A stretch of 35,448 nt of DNA from a virus: positions 1 through 35,448 of the IMG/VR virus record IMGVR_UViG_3300029449_000010; one strand, written 5' to 3'. Positions within the stretch are counted from its first letter, which is position 1, and each line of letters begins with the position of its first letter. Under the pieces are notes generated by a model, which worked only from the letters and a program-made list of their open reading frames with translations, did not search any database and had not been told where the DNA came from. Position numbers and translations under genes: made by a program. This document shows positions 13,783 to 21,276 of this stretch, one piece after another.

Positions 13783-13805
13783 ACCCCCTCCGAAGAGGAG
13801 GGGGT
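13783..13805 (-). promoter_or_regulatory. GC-rich hairpin before a small early gene
   Basis: A perfect 9-bp stem, accccctcc (13783-13791) with ggagggggt (13797-13805), loop of five. It stands out in an AT-rich genome. On the minus strand it is not followed by a T-run, so it is unlikely to be a strong terminator. It lies between the stop of the SMC-like gene (13815) and the next start (13768), where it could slow read-through, protect an mRNA end or affect initiation. Confidence 0.5.
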
Positions 13806-13814
13806 TGGTAATGT

Positions 13815-15107
13815 TTAATTTTCTACTATTTCATAATTAATCTCACCTCCGTCATATGAAGGGCGTTCAATTAATAGCTGTAATTCCCTTTTGTTAGCCC
13901 ATGCCAATATTTCGTCGATGTTCTTTTTGTCAAGGCTGCTTGCATCAAAGTGCATTGTTTGTAACTCCCCTAGTGCCATTGAACCAAGCTTTAAAGCGGC
14001 AATATAAAGGGAGCTTGTTGCTTGCTGCTCTTTGGTGAGTGGAAGTTCATTGTATAAAATGCCATCATCTGTAAATTGGAATTCTTCTGGAATGTCGGCG
14101 CTGTTTATCATTTCTCGCTTTTTGCCTCTTAATTCTATTACTTTTCCTTCTAAATCATCTACCTTTTTACGTGCTTCCTTGCCAACTTCTAACCACTCAT
14201 TATACTTTTTAAGTTCTGTTTGATAGCTTTCGGCTTTGGCTTTTTGGTAGCTGGCTTCGTTAATTTGGCGTTCAATGTCTGTCGTGTCTATAAGTGTCGG
14301 GTTTGGAGGGGTTGGCTCTGCCTTTATGCCTGGCACTTCGTAAGCATCTATCTCTGAGTCGATTTCGTCAAAAAGTATGTATTTTGAGAAATAGTTGGCA
14401 TTTTTTAAATCAGCTCTCTCTTTTATCATTGCCTTTTTAGCTTCCCCTTTTTCGCGAACTACTTCATTCCACTTTCGAACTTTTGCAACATCTTCTTTGT
14501 AATTAATGTCCGCCAACTCTTTTACTTTCCTATTCTCTTCTCGATACTCCGCCAACTGCTTTTCCAGTGCCTTAGTGTCCGGCATGTCCACCGGCTCTGG
14601 CTTTTCAATTCGTTGGGCGATTAACATCTCCAACTCTTTTTTTGCATCTTTTCGCTGCTCTACAGCTGTCGCTATTTCATTATCTATTTCTGAAAAGTCA
14701 ATGCCAACTAATCGCTGTAACTCCTTGCTTTGCTTGGCTGGCTGCATGTACAAAAATTTGTCAATGTCAAAAGCAGCGCCAAAAATGCGTTCCCCTATTG
14801 ACTTGATAACTCCCGATGTTTGCTTAATACCTTCTTTTGTTATGTAGGTAATGCGTTCGCTCTTTTCTGTGAAATTCCATTCAATGCGGCTGCCGTCTGT
14901 TAATTCTGCGACGTAATCGCCTTTCCTGGCGCCTACATGAACTAGGATGTTTGGTTTTTGTCCCCGGATGCGGTCGATTAATGCGCGGAGCATTGTTGTT
15001 TTACCCATCCCGTTACCGGCAGTTACAATTGCATGACAACCATTAAAAGTTGCCTCTGCCGATTCAATTGCTTTTAGATTTGTAACTTGTACTTTGTTAA
15101 TTTTCAT
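13815..15107 (-). CDS. SMC/RecF/Rad50-like ATPase
   Basis: A 430-aa protein with the head and coiled-coil plan of the SMC, RecF and Rad50 families. The N-terminal strand pattern (MKINKVQVTNLKAIESAEA) and Walker A GNGMGKTT (residues 31-38) are clear. Two coiled-coil stretches (about 145-235 and 275-345) follow. The C-terminal head part (LTKEQQATSSLYIAALKLGS) keeps an LSGGQ-like position, but Walker B is degenerate (TMHFDASSLD). Length is short for SbcC, nearer RecF. It is the third gene of the early transcript and probably acts on DNA ends or forks in replication or in defence against host nucleases. It is not clear which. Confidence 0.78.
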   Translation of the reverse strand: MKINKVQVTNLKAIESAEATFNGCHAIVTAGNGMGKTTMLRALIDRIRGQKPNILVHVGARKGDYVAELTDGSRIEWNFTEKSERITYITKEGIKQTSGVIKSIGERIFGAAFDIDKFLYMQPAKQSKELQRLVGIDFSEIDNEIATAVEQRKDAKKELEMLIAQRIEKPEPVDMPDTKALEKQLAEYREENRKVKELADINYKEDVAKVRKWNEVVREKGEAKKAMIKERADLKNANYFSKYILFDEIDSEIDAYEVPGIKAEPTPPNPTLIDTTDIERQINEASYQKAKAESYQTELKKYNEWLEVGKEARKKVDDLEGKVIELRGKKREMINSADIPEEFQFTDDGILYNELPLTKEQQATSSLYIAALKLGSMALGELQTMHFDASSLDKKNIDEILAWANKRELQLLIERPSYDGGEINYEIVEN

Positions 15108-15121
15108 GATTTTGTGATTTG

Positions 15122-15568
15122 TTATTGTTTATTTAAAAAATTAAGCGCACATTCAGCGGCTTTTTGCTTCGCGTTTCTTTTGTTAGTCCCTGATGCTTCA
15201 AACACACGCCCGTCGGGGAGTTCTATTTCTATGTTTACAGTAGGCATGTGGTCTGCACCTGTTTTACCGGTCACCCTAGTTTCAATGTTTGCTCCGTATA
15301 AACGTTGCACTAATTCGGCTAACTCAACGATTGGATTTTGATTTCCCATTTTTGATACTTTTTTAGTTGTTAATAAATTATTTTCGATTAAATCAAATAT
15401 AGCGTTTACGGCATATTTAATACCTCCCTCTTTTACTCGCTTAGTTTTTACAGTTGCAAGTAAACGCTCTGTTAATTCTGGTTCGTTCTCGATATAAAAT
15501 GAAAACTTCTGGTCGTTCTCTTTTTTGAAGAAAACTAAAGTCAAATTGTTACGGATAAATTTTTTCAT
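15122..15568 (-). CDS. Double-stranded RNA-binding domain protein
   Basis: A 148-aa protein whose C-terminal half (residues 78-146) is a canonical double-stranded RNA-binding domain. Helix 1 is NPIVELAELVQRLYG; the loop-2 region, GADHMP (104-109), replaces the usual GPxH; strands follow in VNIEIELPDGRVFEASG; and the basic helix NKRNAKQKAAECALNFL (129-145) matches the KKxAK dsRNA phosphate contacts. The N-terminal 73 residues are unknown. An in-frame Met at residue 74 could give a domain-only product. It is the second gene of the early transcript, so it is made first in infection. It may sequester or protect dsRNA; whether this counters host RNase or an RNA-sensing defence is inference. Confidence 0.82.
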   Translation of the reverse strand: MKKFIRNNLTLVFFKKENDQKFSFYIENEPELTERLLATVKTKRVKEGGIKYAVNAIFDLIENNLLTTKKVSKMGNQNPIVELAELVQRLYGANIETRVTGKTGADHMPTVNIEIELPDGRVFEASGTNKRNAKQKAAECALNFLNKQ

Positions 15569-15579
15569 TTTTATGTTTT

Positions 15580-16089
15580 TTAGTATAAAAAATCGTTTAA
15601 TTCGTCAAAATCACCGCTTCTAATAGCGTCGCAAAATGTGTCAAAATCTTCCTCAACTTTGTCGGAATCAACGTCGATGTCTATTTTCCCGTTTGCGTTG
15701 TGGTCGGCAATGCGTACTTTGTTGTCGCCCATCTGAATGTAAATAGTGCCAGTTCCAGCTGTTTTGTGGCGAATACCTTCCTCGTTTAGTTTGTTGCTCA
15801 TCACCTCGTACCATTCTTCTGGGCATTCAACTAATTTCACTAAAATATAGCCCTCATCTGTTAGAAGGTGATAAATGCCGTGCAATGTTTCCTCTTCGAT
15901 GTAGTTGATAAGTTTTTCTGTGAATACAAAACCTTTCTCGTTGCCTGTCAATCCCAATTCTTCGTTTACCTCGTCCCATTCGATACTCAGGTTTTTGCTT
16001 TCGATAACCTCTTGAACGTTGATGGAAGTGTCATAGATGTCGAATGTAAGACCGTCTACTTCTTTTGATATGTGTAACTCTTTTTTCAT
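15580..16089 (-). CDS. Hypothetical protein, 169 aa, first early gene
   Basis: Not recognised. It is a strongly acidic soluble protein, with the core TGTIYIQMGDNKVRIADHNA (about residues 113-132) that resembles, from memory, a beta-rich module of small Bacteroidota phage proteins. The C-terminus (VDSDKVEEDFDTFCDAIRSG) is acidic. As the first gene after the strong early promoter it is probably among the first products made, ahead of the dsRBD protein. Its acidic character would fit a nucleic-acid mimic or an antirestriction-like protein, but that is a guess. Confidence 0.62.
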   Translation of the reverse strand: MKKELHISKEVDGLTFDIYDTSINVQEVIESKNLSIEWDEVNEELGLTGNEKGFVFTEKLINYIEEETLHGIYHLLTDEGYILVKLVECPEEWYEVMSNKLNEEGIRHKTAGTGTIYIQMGDNKVRIADHNANGKIDIDVDSDKVEEDFDTFCDAIRSGDFDELNDFLY

Positions 16090-16127
16090 CGGATTGGTTT
16101 GTTAGTGATTGATTAATTTTGATATAA

Positions 16128-16158
16128 CAAATATACAATAACAAGCAATGCGAAACAA
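16128..16158 (-). promoter_or_regulatory. Early promoter (leftward)
   Basis: On the minus strand: TTG (16156-16158), 20-base spacer, TATATTTG (16128-16135), an exact match to TTG-N20-TAnnTTTG. It starts the leftward early transcript about 30 bases before the first gene and is divergent from the promoter at 16194-16224, leaving a 35-base space between the two -33 elements where an operator could lie. Confidence 0.85.
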
Positions 16159-16193
16159 GTAATTACACAAAATAATGCAATTGTAATGCTTAT

Positions 16194-16224
16194 TTGTAAC
16201 AATTCTAAATAAATTGTAACTTTG
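16194..16224 (+). promoter_or_regulatory. Late promoter (rightward)
   Basis: TTG (16194-16196), 20-base spacer, TAACTTTG (16217-16224), an exact match. It drives the terminase genes, which begin at 16247. The same consensus serves early and late genes, so timing must come from other regulators. Confidence 0.85.
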
Positions 16225-16246
16225 AAGTAATAAAATAATGTGAATT

Positions 16247-16759
16247 ATGGCAGCACCAAAGGGAAACAAATTTGCGATAGGATGCACGACGTCTGGATTC
16301 CCGCCGTTTTACGACAAACCAGAAAAGATGCAGGCAAAGATCGACGAATATTTCGAAAGTTTGCGCGAAAAAAAACGCTTTGTTAAAGAAATGGATGGAA
16401 GCGACTACCTTCTGCCGAACACTCCTATATTTATAGGTGACATATATAAAGGTAGTATTGTTTGGGACAAGGTGGAAGAGGGGGCAACTATCACAGGGTT
16501 AACGCGTTATCTTGGATTCTCTCACCGGAGCAGTTTGTTGGACTATCAGAAAAAGGATGAATTTAGCAACATCATAAAAACAGCAAAGTTAAGAGTAGAA
16601 GAGAGTTACGAGAGGTTATTGCGCGAAAGGAATCCAACTGGCGCGATTTTCGCTTTAAAGCAATTCGGCTGGAATGACAAGCAAGAAATTGATCATACGT
16701 CTATGGGCGAAAAGATAAACATCCCACCTATTAATTGGGTGAAAGGTGACAATGAGTGA
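16247..16759 (+). CDS. Terminase small subunit
   Basis: A 170-aa protein with the layout of phage small terminases: an N-terminal region, a helix-turn-helix-like centre (ATITGLTRYLGFSHRSSLLDYQKK, about residues 80-103) and the common ending ERNPTGAIFALKQFGWNDKQ (127-146). It should recognise the packaging start on phage DNA and bring in the large subunit. It is the first late gene, followed by the terminase large subunit with an 8-base overlap. Its start is 23 bases from the promoter. Confidence 0.82.
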   Translation: MAAPKGNKFAIGCTTSGFPPFYDKPEKMQAKIDEYFESLREKKRFVKEMDGSDYLLPNTPIFIGDIYKGSIVWDKVEEGATITGLTRYLGFSHRSSLLDYQKKDEFSNIIKTAKLRVEESYERLLRERNPTGAIFALKQFGWNDKQEIDHTSMGEKINIPPINWVKGDNE

Positions 16760-18059
16760 CACCAGATACGACATAAACGAGGCATTTAAACCATTATACA
16801 CGTCAGACAAAAGGTACTATTTAATTACCGGCGGGCGTGGTTCTTTGAAATCTCATTCCGTCGAAGACTTTGTTGTCAGGCTTACGTATAGCAGGGGGGA
16901 GGGGGTTTTATTTAGTAGATACACCCTCGTTTCTGCTGAAATTTCGATCATCCCGGAATTTAAAGCAGCTATCGAGCGTTTGGGAGTGTCGGCAGATTTT
17001 GAGATAACAAAACAGGAAATTATAAACAAACGGACCGGCTCATATGTCTGGTTCCGAGGGCTAAAAAGCAATTCCGGGCATATTACAGCAAACTTAAAAT
17101 CATTGTCTGGCATAACTACCTGGGTAGTTGATGAGGCGGAAGACTTAAAAAATCCAGAGTTGTTTGACAAGGTAGACGACAGCATTCGAACGGCAGGTAA
17201 GCAAAACCGCGTGATATTAATAATGAACCCAACTACTCACGAACATTGGATTTACGAAAGGTGGTTCAAGCATAGCAATAAAAATATAATTATAGACGGT
17301 TTCCCGGTTGAGGTTAGCAACCACCCGAAAGTGCAACATATACACACTACTTATCACATCGGTGTTAATTATCTTTCCGCGGATTGGCTGGCCAAAGCCG
17401 AAATCTGGAGGCAAAAGGCAAAACAAGGCATTGATATTGTGACGGGGAGAAAGTTGACGAGGGAGGAGCAGGACAATGCAATAAAATATTATACAAACAA
17501 TTACCTGGGGGGCTGGAAGCAACGCGCCGAGGGTGTTATCATTGACTGGTGGGAAGAGGGGGAGTATGCACCCCAAGACGTCGAGGGTTTCGGAATGGAC
17601 TTCGGCTTTAAGGATCCTGATACAATGGTTCGCGTGTCTATTGACAGGCGCAACAAAATTATATATCTAAAAGAAGAACTGTATAAAACCAACCTTGGAA
17701 CTGATGAGCTGGTAGCTGAAATTAAAGCAGTAAAACCGGGGCGTCGGTTAATTGTCGCAGAGAGCGCAAACCCGCGTACAATTGTTGACATTCGCAGCAA
17801 AATTCCCGGGATAAACATAGTTAAGGCGATAAAAAATACTATTGCCTCGGATGTGAAGGAGCTTAAGAATTGGCGAATTATTGTCGACCCACTTAGTGTT
17901 AATCTTAAAAGGGAATTAAACAACTGGGTGTGGTTGGACAGACGTGGCGAAATTCCTATCGACGCATACAATCACCTTATAGATGCTGCACGATACTTCA
18001 TTATGCGAATTGTAAAACCTCGTGCCACAAGAGGGGGGCGTGTGATTAAACGGAAATGA
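16752..18059 (+). CDS. Terminase large subunit
   Basis: A 435-aa DNA-packaging motor with ATPase and nuclease domains. Visible motifs are Walker A GGRGSLKS (residues 27-34), Walker B TTWVVDEAED (122-131, catalytic glutamate) and RNase H-like nuclease acidic residues at MDFGFKDPD (282-290), AESANP (336-341) and DAARY (411-415). The length and motif spacing fit the PBSX-type Terminase_3 group. The ATG at 16752, preceded by aaagg and overlapping the small subunit, is chosen over a GTG at 16746. The overlap suggests matched production of both subunits. Confidence 0.93.
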   Translation: MSDTRYDINEAFKPLYTSDKRYYLITGGRGSLKSHSVEDFVVRLTYSRGEGVLFSRYTLVSAEISIIPEFKAAIERLGVSADFEITKQEIINKRTGSYVWFRGLKSNSGHITANLKSLSGITTWVVDEAEDLKNPELFDKVDDSIRTAGKQNRVILIMNPTTHEHWIYERWFKHSNKNIIIDGFPVEVSNHPKVQHIHTTYHIGVNYLSADWLAKAEIWRQKAKQGIDIVTGRKLTREEQDNAIKYYTNNYLGGWKQRAEGVIIDWWEEGEYAPQDVEGFGMDFGFKDPDTMVRVSIDRRNKIIYLKEELYKTNLGTDELVAEIKAVKPGRRLIVAESANPRTIVDIRSKIPGINIVKAIKNTIASDVKELKNWRIIVDPLSVNLKRELNNWVWLDRRGEIPIDAYNHLIDAARYFIMRIVKPRATRGGRVIKRK

Positions 18060-18066
18060 CAACAAT

Positions 18067-18624
18067 ATGATAGAGCTGGATAACATTACATTGCGAGAGT
18101 ACTTCGAACTAGAAGACCGAAGCGAATACGATTTTGCGATATTGTACGCTAAACCGTTCCAAGAAGTGTACGACACTTTCGGAATTGGTTCCCTGTTTAA
18201 CAAACCATTTGGTAAGGTTAAGGAGTTTCAGCAGGCACATGCCGAGGGGTTAACGTGGGAGCAGCTAACTGATTGGATCGCAGAGTTTTCAGGCAAAAAG
18301 CTATTCCGCATTTCAAGTACTGGAATACTTGAATTCATGAAGGGCAAAAATCATTTATTCAAAGAAATCGAAACAATCAATACAGTAGAAGCTGAAAAGT
18401 TGGGTTACACCCCCAAGGCAGAAGAGCGTGAGGCGGGGATTGACGACGCAAAAGAATTCGGTTTTTACCCCCAGCTTTTAAGCATTGCGAACGGAGACGG
18501 GTTAAGGGTTAAGGAGGCGGAGGAGCTTGAGTATAGTTATGCCTTTTTATACCTGTCGTATAGCAACTGGAAGAGCAACTACCAAACCCGGTTGATGGAA
18601 CTGCAAAACAAAAAGCTAAAATAA
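18067..18624 (+). CDS. Hypothetical late protein, 185 aa
   Basis: Not recognised by name. It is soluble, helix-rich and acidic, with two conserved-looking parts: TWEQLTDWIAEFSG and FGFYPQLLSIANGD (about residue 137 onward). It resembles, from memory, proteins next to terminase in Bacteroidota phages. It follows the terminase large subunit by 7 bases and is the last gene before the next promoter, so it is likely part of the packaging or tail-assembly set. A tail-assembly chaperone is one possibility. Confidence 0.62.
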   Translation: MIELDNITLREYFELEDRSEYDFAILYAKPFQEVYDTFGIGSLFNKPFGKVKEFQQAHAEGLTWEQLTDWIAEFSGKKLFRISSTGILEFMKGKNHLFKEIETINTVEAEKLGYTPKAEEREAGIDDAKEFGFYPQLLSIANGDGLRVKEAEELEYSYAFLYLSYSNWKSNYQTRLMELQNKKLK

Positions 18625-18636
18625 TTAAAAGTAATT

Positions 18637-18667
18637 TTGTGTAATTGCAGAAAAAACATTAACTTTG
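18637..18667 (+). promoter_or_regulatory. Bacteroidetes-type promoter before the accessory genes
   Basis: TTG (18637-18639), 20-base spacer, TAACTTTG (18660-18667), an exact match. It lies in an 84-base gap and drives the 171-aa gene at 18709. Confidence 0.82.
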
Positions 18668-18708
18668 ATGGATAACAAATTATGAAGCTAATTTAAAAAA
18701 TAAGTATT

Positions 18709-19224
18709 ATGAAAATCACAGCAACAAACATTCTGGAAGCAAAGGCGGTGCAAACGAAGCTGCACGAATTAGGTTACAAATGGGTTGATGGGAGTAGCCT
18801 ACTAAATTGGCATCCGTGGGATGATAGTTCAAATTTTAGGTCATATCCAATTTATTATAATTTAAGTACCAACAAATGCACAATATGGAATCATGGAGAA
18901 GGCGACATTTCGGCAACTGAATGGCTGTTGAATTTTGAAGAGATAACACTAGAAGAAAAGCTGAGGGAAATTGTAAAAAAGCATAAACATACATCTTGTT
19001 TCGATACGCTTCGTCTTTTAAAGGACATATGCGAACTAATTCAACCCAAACGCTCAATAATTAACCGTTTAAAGGCCGGTGAAAGTGCAACTTACAGGGG
19101 AATGAAAATTGAAGCAATTTTGGAAACAGAACCAATAACTTTGGATTGTGAAGATGAAGAGGGGGAACCTTGTCAGGTTATCTGCACTGAAAAATCTATA
19201 GAAAAAAACGTAAAATTTGTTTAA
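18709..19224 (+). CDS. Hypothetical accessory protein, 171 aa
   Basis: Not recognised. The N-terminal part (ATNILEAKAVQTKLHELGYK, then WVDGSSL) resembles small phage proteins of unknown role. The rest is mixed, with an acidic stretch (DCEDEEGEP, about residues 146-154). It has its own exact promoter and is followed by a weak hairpin, so it behaves as a separately controlled insertion (a moron-like unit) between packaging and tail genes. Confidence 0.6.
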   Translation: MKITATNILEAKAVQTKLHELGYKWVDGSSLLNWHPWDDSSNFRSYPIYYNLSTNKCTIWNHGEGDISATEWLLNFEEITLEEKLREIVKKHKHTSCFDTLRLLKDICELIQPKRSIINRLKAGESATYRGMKIEAILETEPITLDCEDEEGEPCQVICTEKSIEKNVKFV

Positions 19225-19277
19225 ACTATGAACACCCAACCATGACAAAATTTATTAATTAAACCTAACACCAAAAC

Positions 19278-19299
19278 AACCGCCGTTTTAATGGTGGTT
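19278..19299 (+). terminator. Weak hairpin after the 171-aa gene
   Basis: A 7-bp stem, aaccgcc (19278-19284) with ggtggtt (19293-19299), one wobble. Downstream is T-rich (about 19300-19320) but not an immediate run of Ts, so it may be a weak terminator. Two more small genes and promoters follow. Confidence 0.4.
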
Positions 19300-19341
19300 T
19301 ATTATAATTTTTATTTTTTATTAATCTAAATAAATACAGAC

Positions 19342-19590
19342 ATGTACACATTACGAATTATTTCAAAAAAGGACAAAACTGAGTCAAACCATGCCATTGG
19401 TAACAACTACTCAGTCCACATGAAAGGGCATAGCTTGCGGTATGATGAGCTGGCCGGAAAGGCGGTGGTCACTAATGAGACGTTTGCAATTATTTCAGCG
19501 GACAATGGGAAGATAATTTTCCCCCTTCATCGCGAAAATGATTACTACATCATGACCGAATCCGGGAAAATATTTGAACATTTGCAATAA
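19342..19590 (+). CDS. Small hypothetical protein, 82 aa
   Basis: Not recognised by name, though the sequence style (MYTLRIISKKDKTESNHAIG and FAIISADNGKIIFPLH) is familiar from Bacteroidota accessory genes. It looks like a small beta-rich domain. It lies between the weak hairpin and a clear terminator, so it may be transcribed on its own or from the promoter at 18.64 kb. No clear promoter is seen directly upstream. Confidence 0.58.
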   Translation: MYTLRIISKKDKTESNHAIGNNYSVHMKGHSLRYDELAGKAVVTNETFAIISADNGKIIFPLHRENDYYIMTESGKIFEHLQ

Positions 19591-19630
19591 GTTTCGTATA
19601 TTGCAAATCAATACTTTTCATAAACATTAT

Positions 19631-19660
19631 AAAGGGCTCTATTATTGGGAGCCCTTTTTT
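19631..19660 (+). terminator. Rho-independent terminator
   Basis: A 9-bp stem, aaagggctc (19631-19639) with gagcccttt (19649-19657), loop of nine, then a run of Ts to 19660. It ends the accessory-gene transcript before the tail promoter. Confidence 0.85.
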
Positions 19661-19692
19661 ATGGTCATGCTATAATTTTAGTACTTAATTAC

Positions 19693-19722
19693 TTGAATTA
19701 TCAATAAAGTGTTGTAACTTTG
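19693..19722 (+). promoter_or_regulatory. Promoter of the tail gene group, likely leaderless mRNA
   Basis: TTG (19693-19695), 19-base spacer, TAACTTTG (19715-19722), an exact match to the core element. The start codon of the next gene (19727) is only 4 bases downstream of the element, at or next to the expected transcription start, so the first message may be leaderless. Confidence 0.82.
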
Positions 19723-19726
19723 AATC

Positions 19727-20167
19727 ATGCAGAGATATGGAATTATAAACGTACTTAGAAATTATTGCGCAGACCACAACATCGCATTCCTTCCCGGACT
19801 CAATGCACCTATGGCATTGAGCGAAAACCTGCACACCTACGAGCGCGGACAATTAATACTTGTTTTTGATTATACAACTTCGGTAGCATTCAGTAACAGG
19901 GGCGGCATAGTGTCGCGCAGCTATAATTGCATCTTTGCGCTTGGTCGAAAGTATGACGACGGGATAACTGAGGCAAATTTGAACGAGGTGTATCTGCAGA
20001 AGTACGACAGGCGACTGCACGAAATCGAACAGATGTTGGAAGACATTGTCCGAAATATAGCTTGTGAGAATGAACTGATAATTAATAATTACAATGTCGA
20101 AGATCGTCTGAACGACATGGACACGGTGATAGATTTCAAATTTGCAAATGTAACAATATCACAATAA
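19727..20167 (+). CDS. Hypothetical tail or neck protein, 146 aa
   Basis: Not recognised by name. The second half is helical and charged (DRRLHEIEQMLEDIVRNIAC, about residues 91-110). It is followed by the HK97 gp10-like gene in a TAATG overlap, so it is probably a neck or tail-completion protein. The start codon lies almost at the transcription start (see promoter). Confidence 0.62.
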   Translation: MQRYGIINVLRNYCADHNIAFLPGLNAPMALSENLHTYERGQLILVFDYTTSVAFSNRGGIVSRSYNCIFALGRKYDDGITEANLNEVYLQKYDRRLHEIEQMLEDIVRNIACENELIINNYNVEDRLNDMDTVIDFKFANVTISQ

Positions 20168-20640
20168 TGCCTACTTTATCCGACATATTGAACGATTTTC
20201 GAAAAGAGGTAGAAAGCGACCTTGTAAAAGGCTATGAAGAAACAGGACGTAGAGCATCTGGTAATTGGGAGAAGGAGTTGGAAAGTTCGCAAACAATTTC
20301 GGCCGGTAGGGTAAAGGTTACGTTTAAAGGGGCGGATTATACGTATATGTTGGAAAATGGAAGGGGCCCAAATAAAAATCAAGACCCTTTCGCTATTAGA
20401 AAATTTGTATGCTATGCGGGTAGTACGTTTTTAGCCGAATGGGTGAGAGATAAGGGAATAGTTGTAAATCCATTTGCTGTAGCTTACAAAATAGCAAGAG
20501 AAGGATATAAGGGCAAACCATTTGTCGACAAGGTTATAAATGAAGACCTCGCTCAAAGATTGGCCATTAGAATAGGGGCGGTGTTTGTGAATGATATAAA
20601 GAGTGATGTGATTCAACGTTTTAAAGATAAAGCAAAATGA
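20167..20640 (+). CDS. HK97 gp10-like tail-completion protein
   Basis: A 157-aa protein with the pattern of the HK97 gp10 group, which joins tail to neck. The central YTYMLENGRGPNKNQDPFAI (about residues 58-77, glycine-rich near its middle) and an Arg/Lys-rich C-terminal helix fit the family only loosely. It starts in a TAATG overlap with the previous gene and ends in ATGA overlap with the next, in the tail module. The assignment is moderate; a neck protein is the main alternative. Confidence 0.55.
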   Translation: MPTLSDILNDFRKEVESDLVKGYEETGRRASGNWEKELESSQTISAGRVKVTFKGADYTYMLENGRGPNKNQDPFAIRKFVCYAGSTFLAEWVRDKGIVVNPFAVAYKIAREGYKGKPFVDKVINEDLAQRLAIRIGAVFVNDIKSDVIQRFKDKAK

Positions 20641-21263
20641 TAACTAATTTATACATAACGCAAAGCAACACAACCGAAGACAGCAACCTAGTGGCAATAC
20701 ATTCGCCTTTGGTGTTTATTGTTGACGCTACCTATACTGGCGCCCCGCCTGACATTGGAGAGGTGAGAGTGTCTATTTATGATGGTTGGGATTATGACAA
20801 TTTATTGGACGCTTTTATTTGCAATGTACTGGAAGACCCATACCCCGGGGTTCGTAGGTTTTATTTCAGGGCGGACAGCGTTTTGCGCGGTTGGATGGAT
20901 GGGTTTGACGACAATTTTCAGAGCGACGGCAGTTTTTTGTTTGTTGATGAAATTACAAAGCAATTTAGGATAGTGTTTTCAGCGGATGGTATTTCACCGC
21001 TTCCATTCGTAGACATAGACGCATGTCACGCAGCGCGGCAATACGGAGAGAGTGCAACAATGATAGACATTGCGACGAATGAGCAAAATGTATATACAGG
21101 GGTGCAAGGCGTGCCAGTTGATGTTTACTTTTACAACGATGATGCTTCGTTAGTTGTAAGCATTGGTGACACTTCATTCGAGGAGGTTATTGCTTTAGAT
21201 TATGATGACGAAGAATTTGAAGACTTTGACGGAGTACCGTTTACAATAGAAGTAATGAATTGA
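20637..21263 (+). CDS. Hypothetical tail-region protein, 208 aa
   Basis: Not recognised. It is a beta-rich, strongly acidic protein (for example DYDDEEFEDFDG near the C-terminus, about residues 189-200). It shows sequence similar in style to a tail or adhesin-associated domain (IGEVRVSIYDGWDYD). The 4-base overlap with the gp10-like gene places it in the same unit. The acidic C-terminus may bind cations or keep the protein soluble before assembly. The role is unknown. Confidence 0.6.
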   Translation: MITNLYITQSNTTEDSNLVAIHSPLVFIVDATYTGAPPDIGEVRVSIYDGWDYDNLLDAFICNVLEDPYPGVRRFYFRADSVLRGWMDGFDDNFQSDGSFLFVDEITKQFRIVFSADGISPLPFVDIDACHAARQYGESATMIDIATNEQNVYTGVQGVPVDVYFYNDDASLVVSIGDTSFEEVIALDYDDEEFEDFDGVPFTIEVMN

Positions 21264-21276
21264 TAATTATATAATT

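Noticed and set aside
17501-17971. Antisense ORFs over the terminase large subunit (also 16853-17185 and 17217-17576)
   Set aside because: Lie inside a well-supported gene; products are low in recognisable structure.
19225-19341. Small ORF in the gap after the 171-aa gene
   Set aside because: The ATG at about 19228 ends after five codons; the gap holds only a weak hairpin and T-rich DNA.
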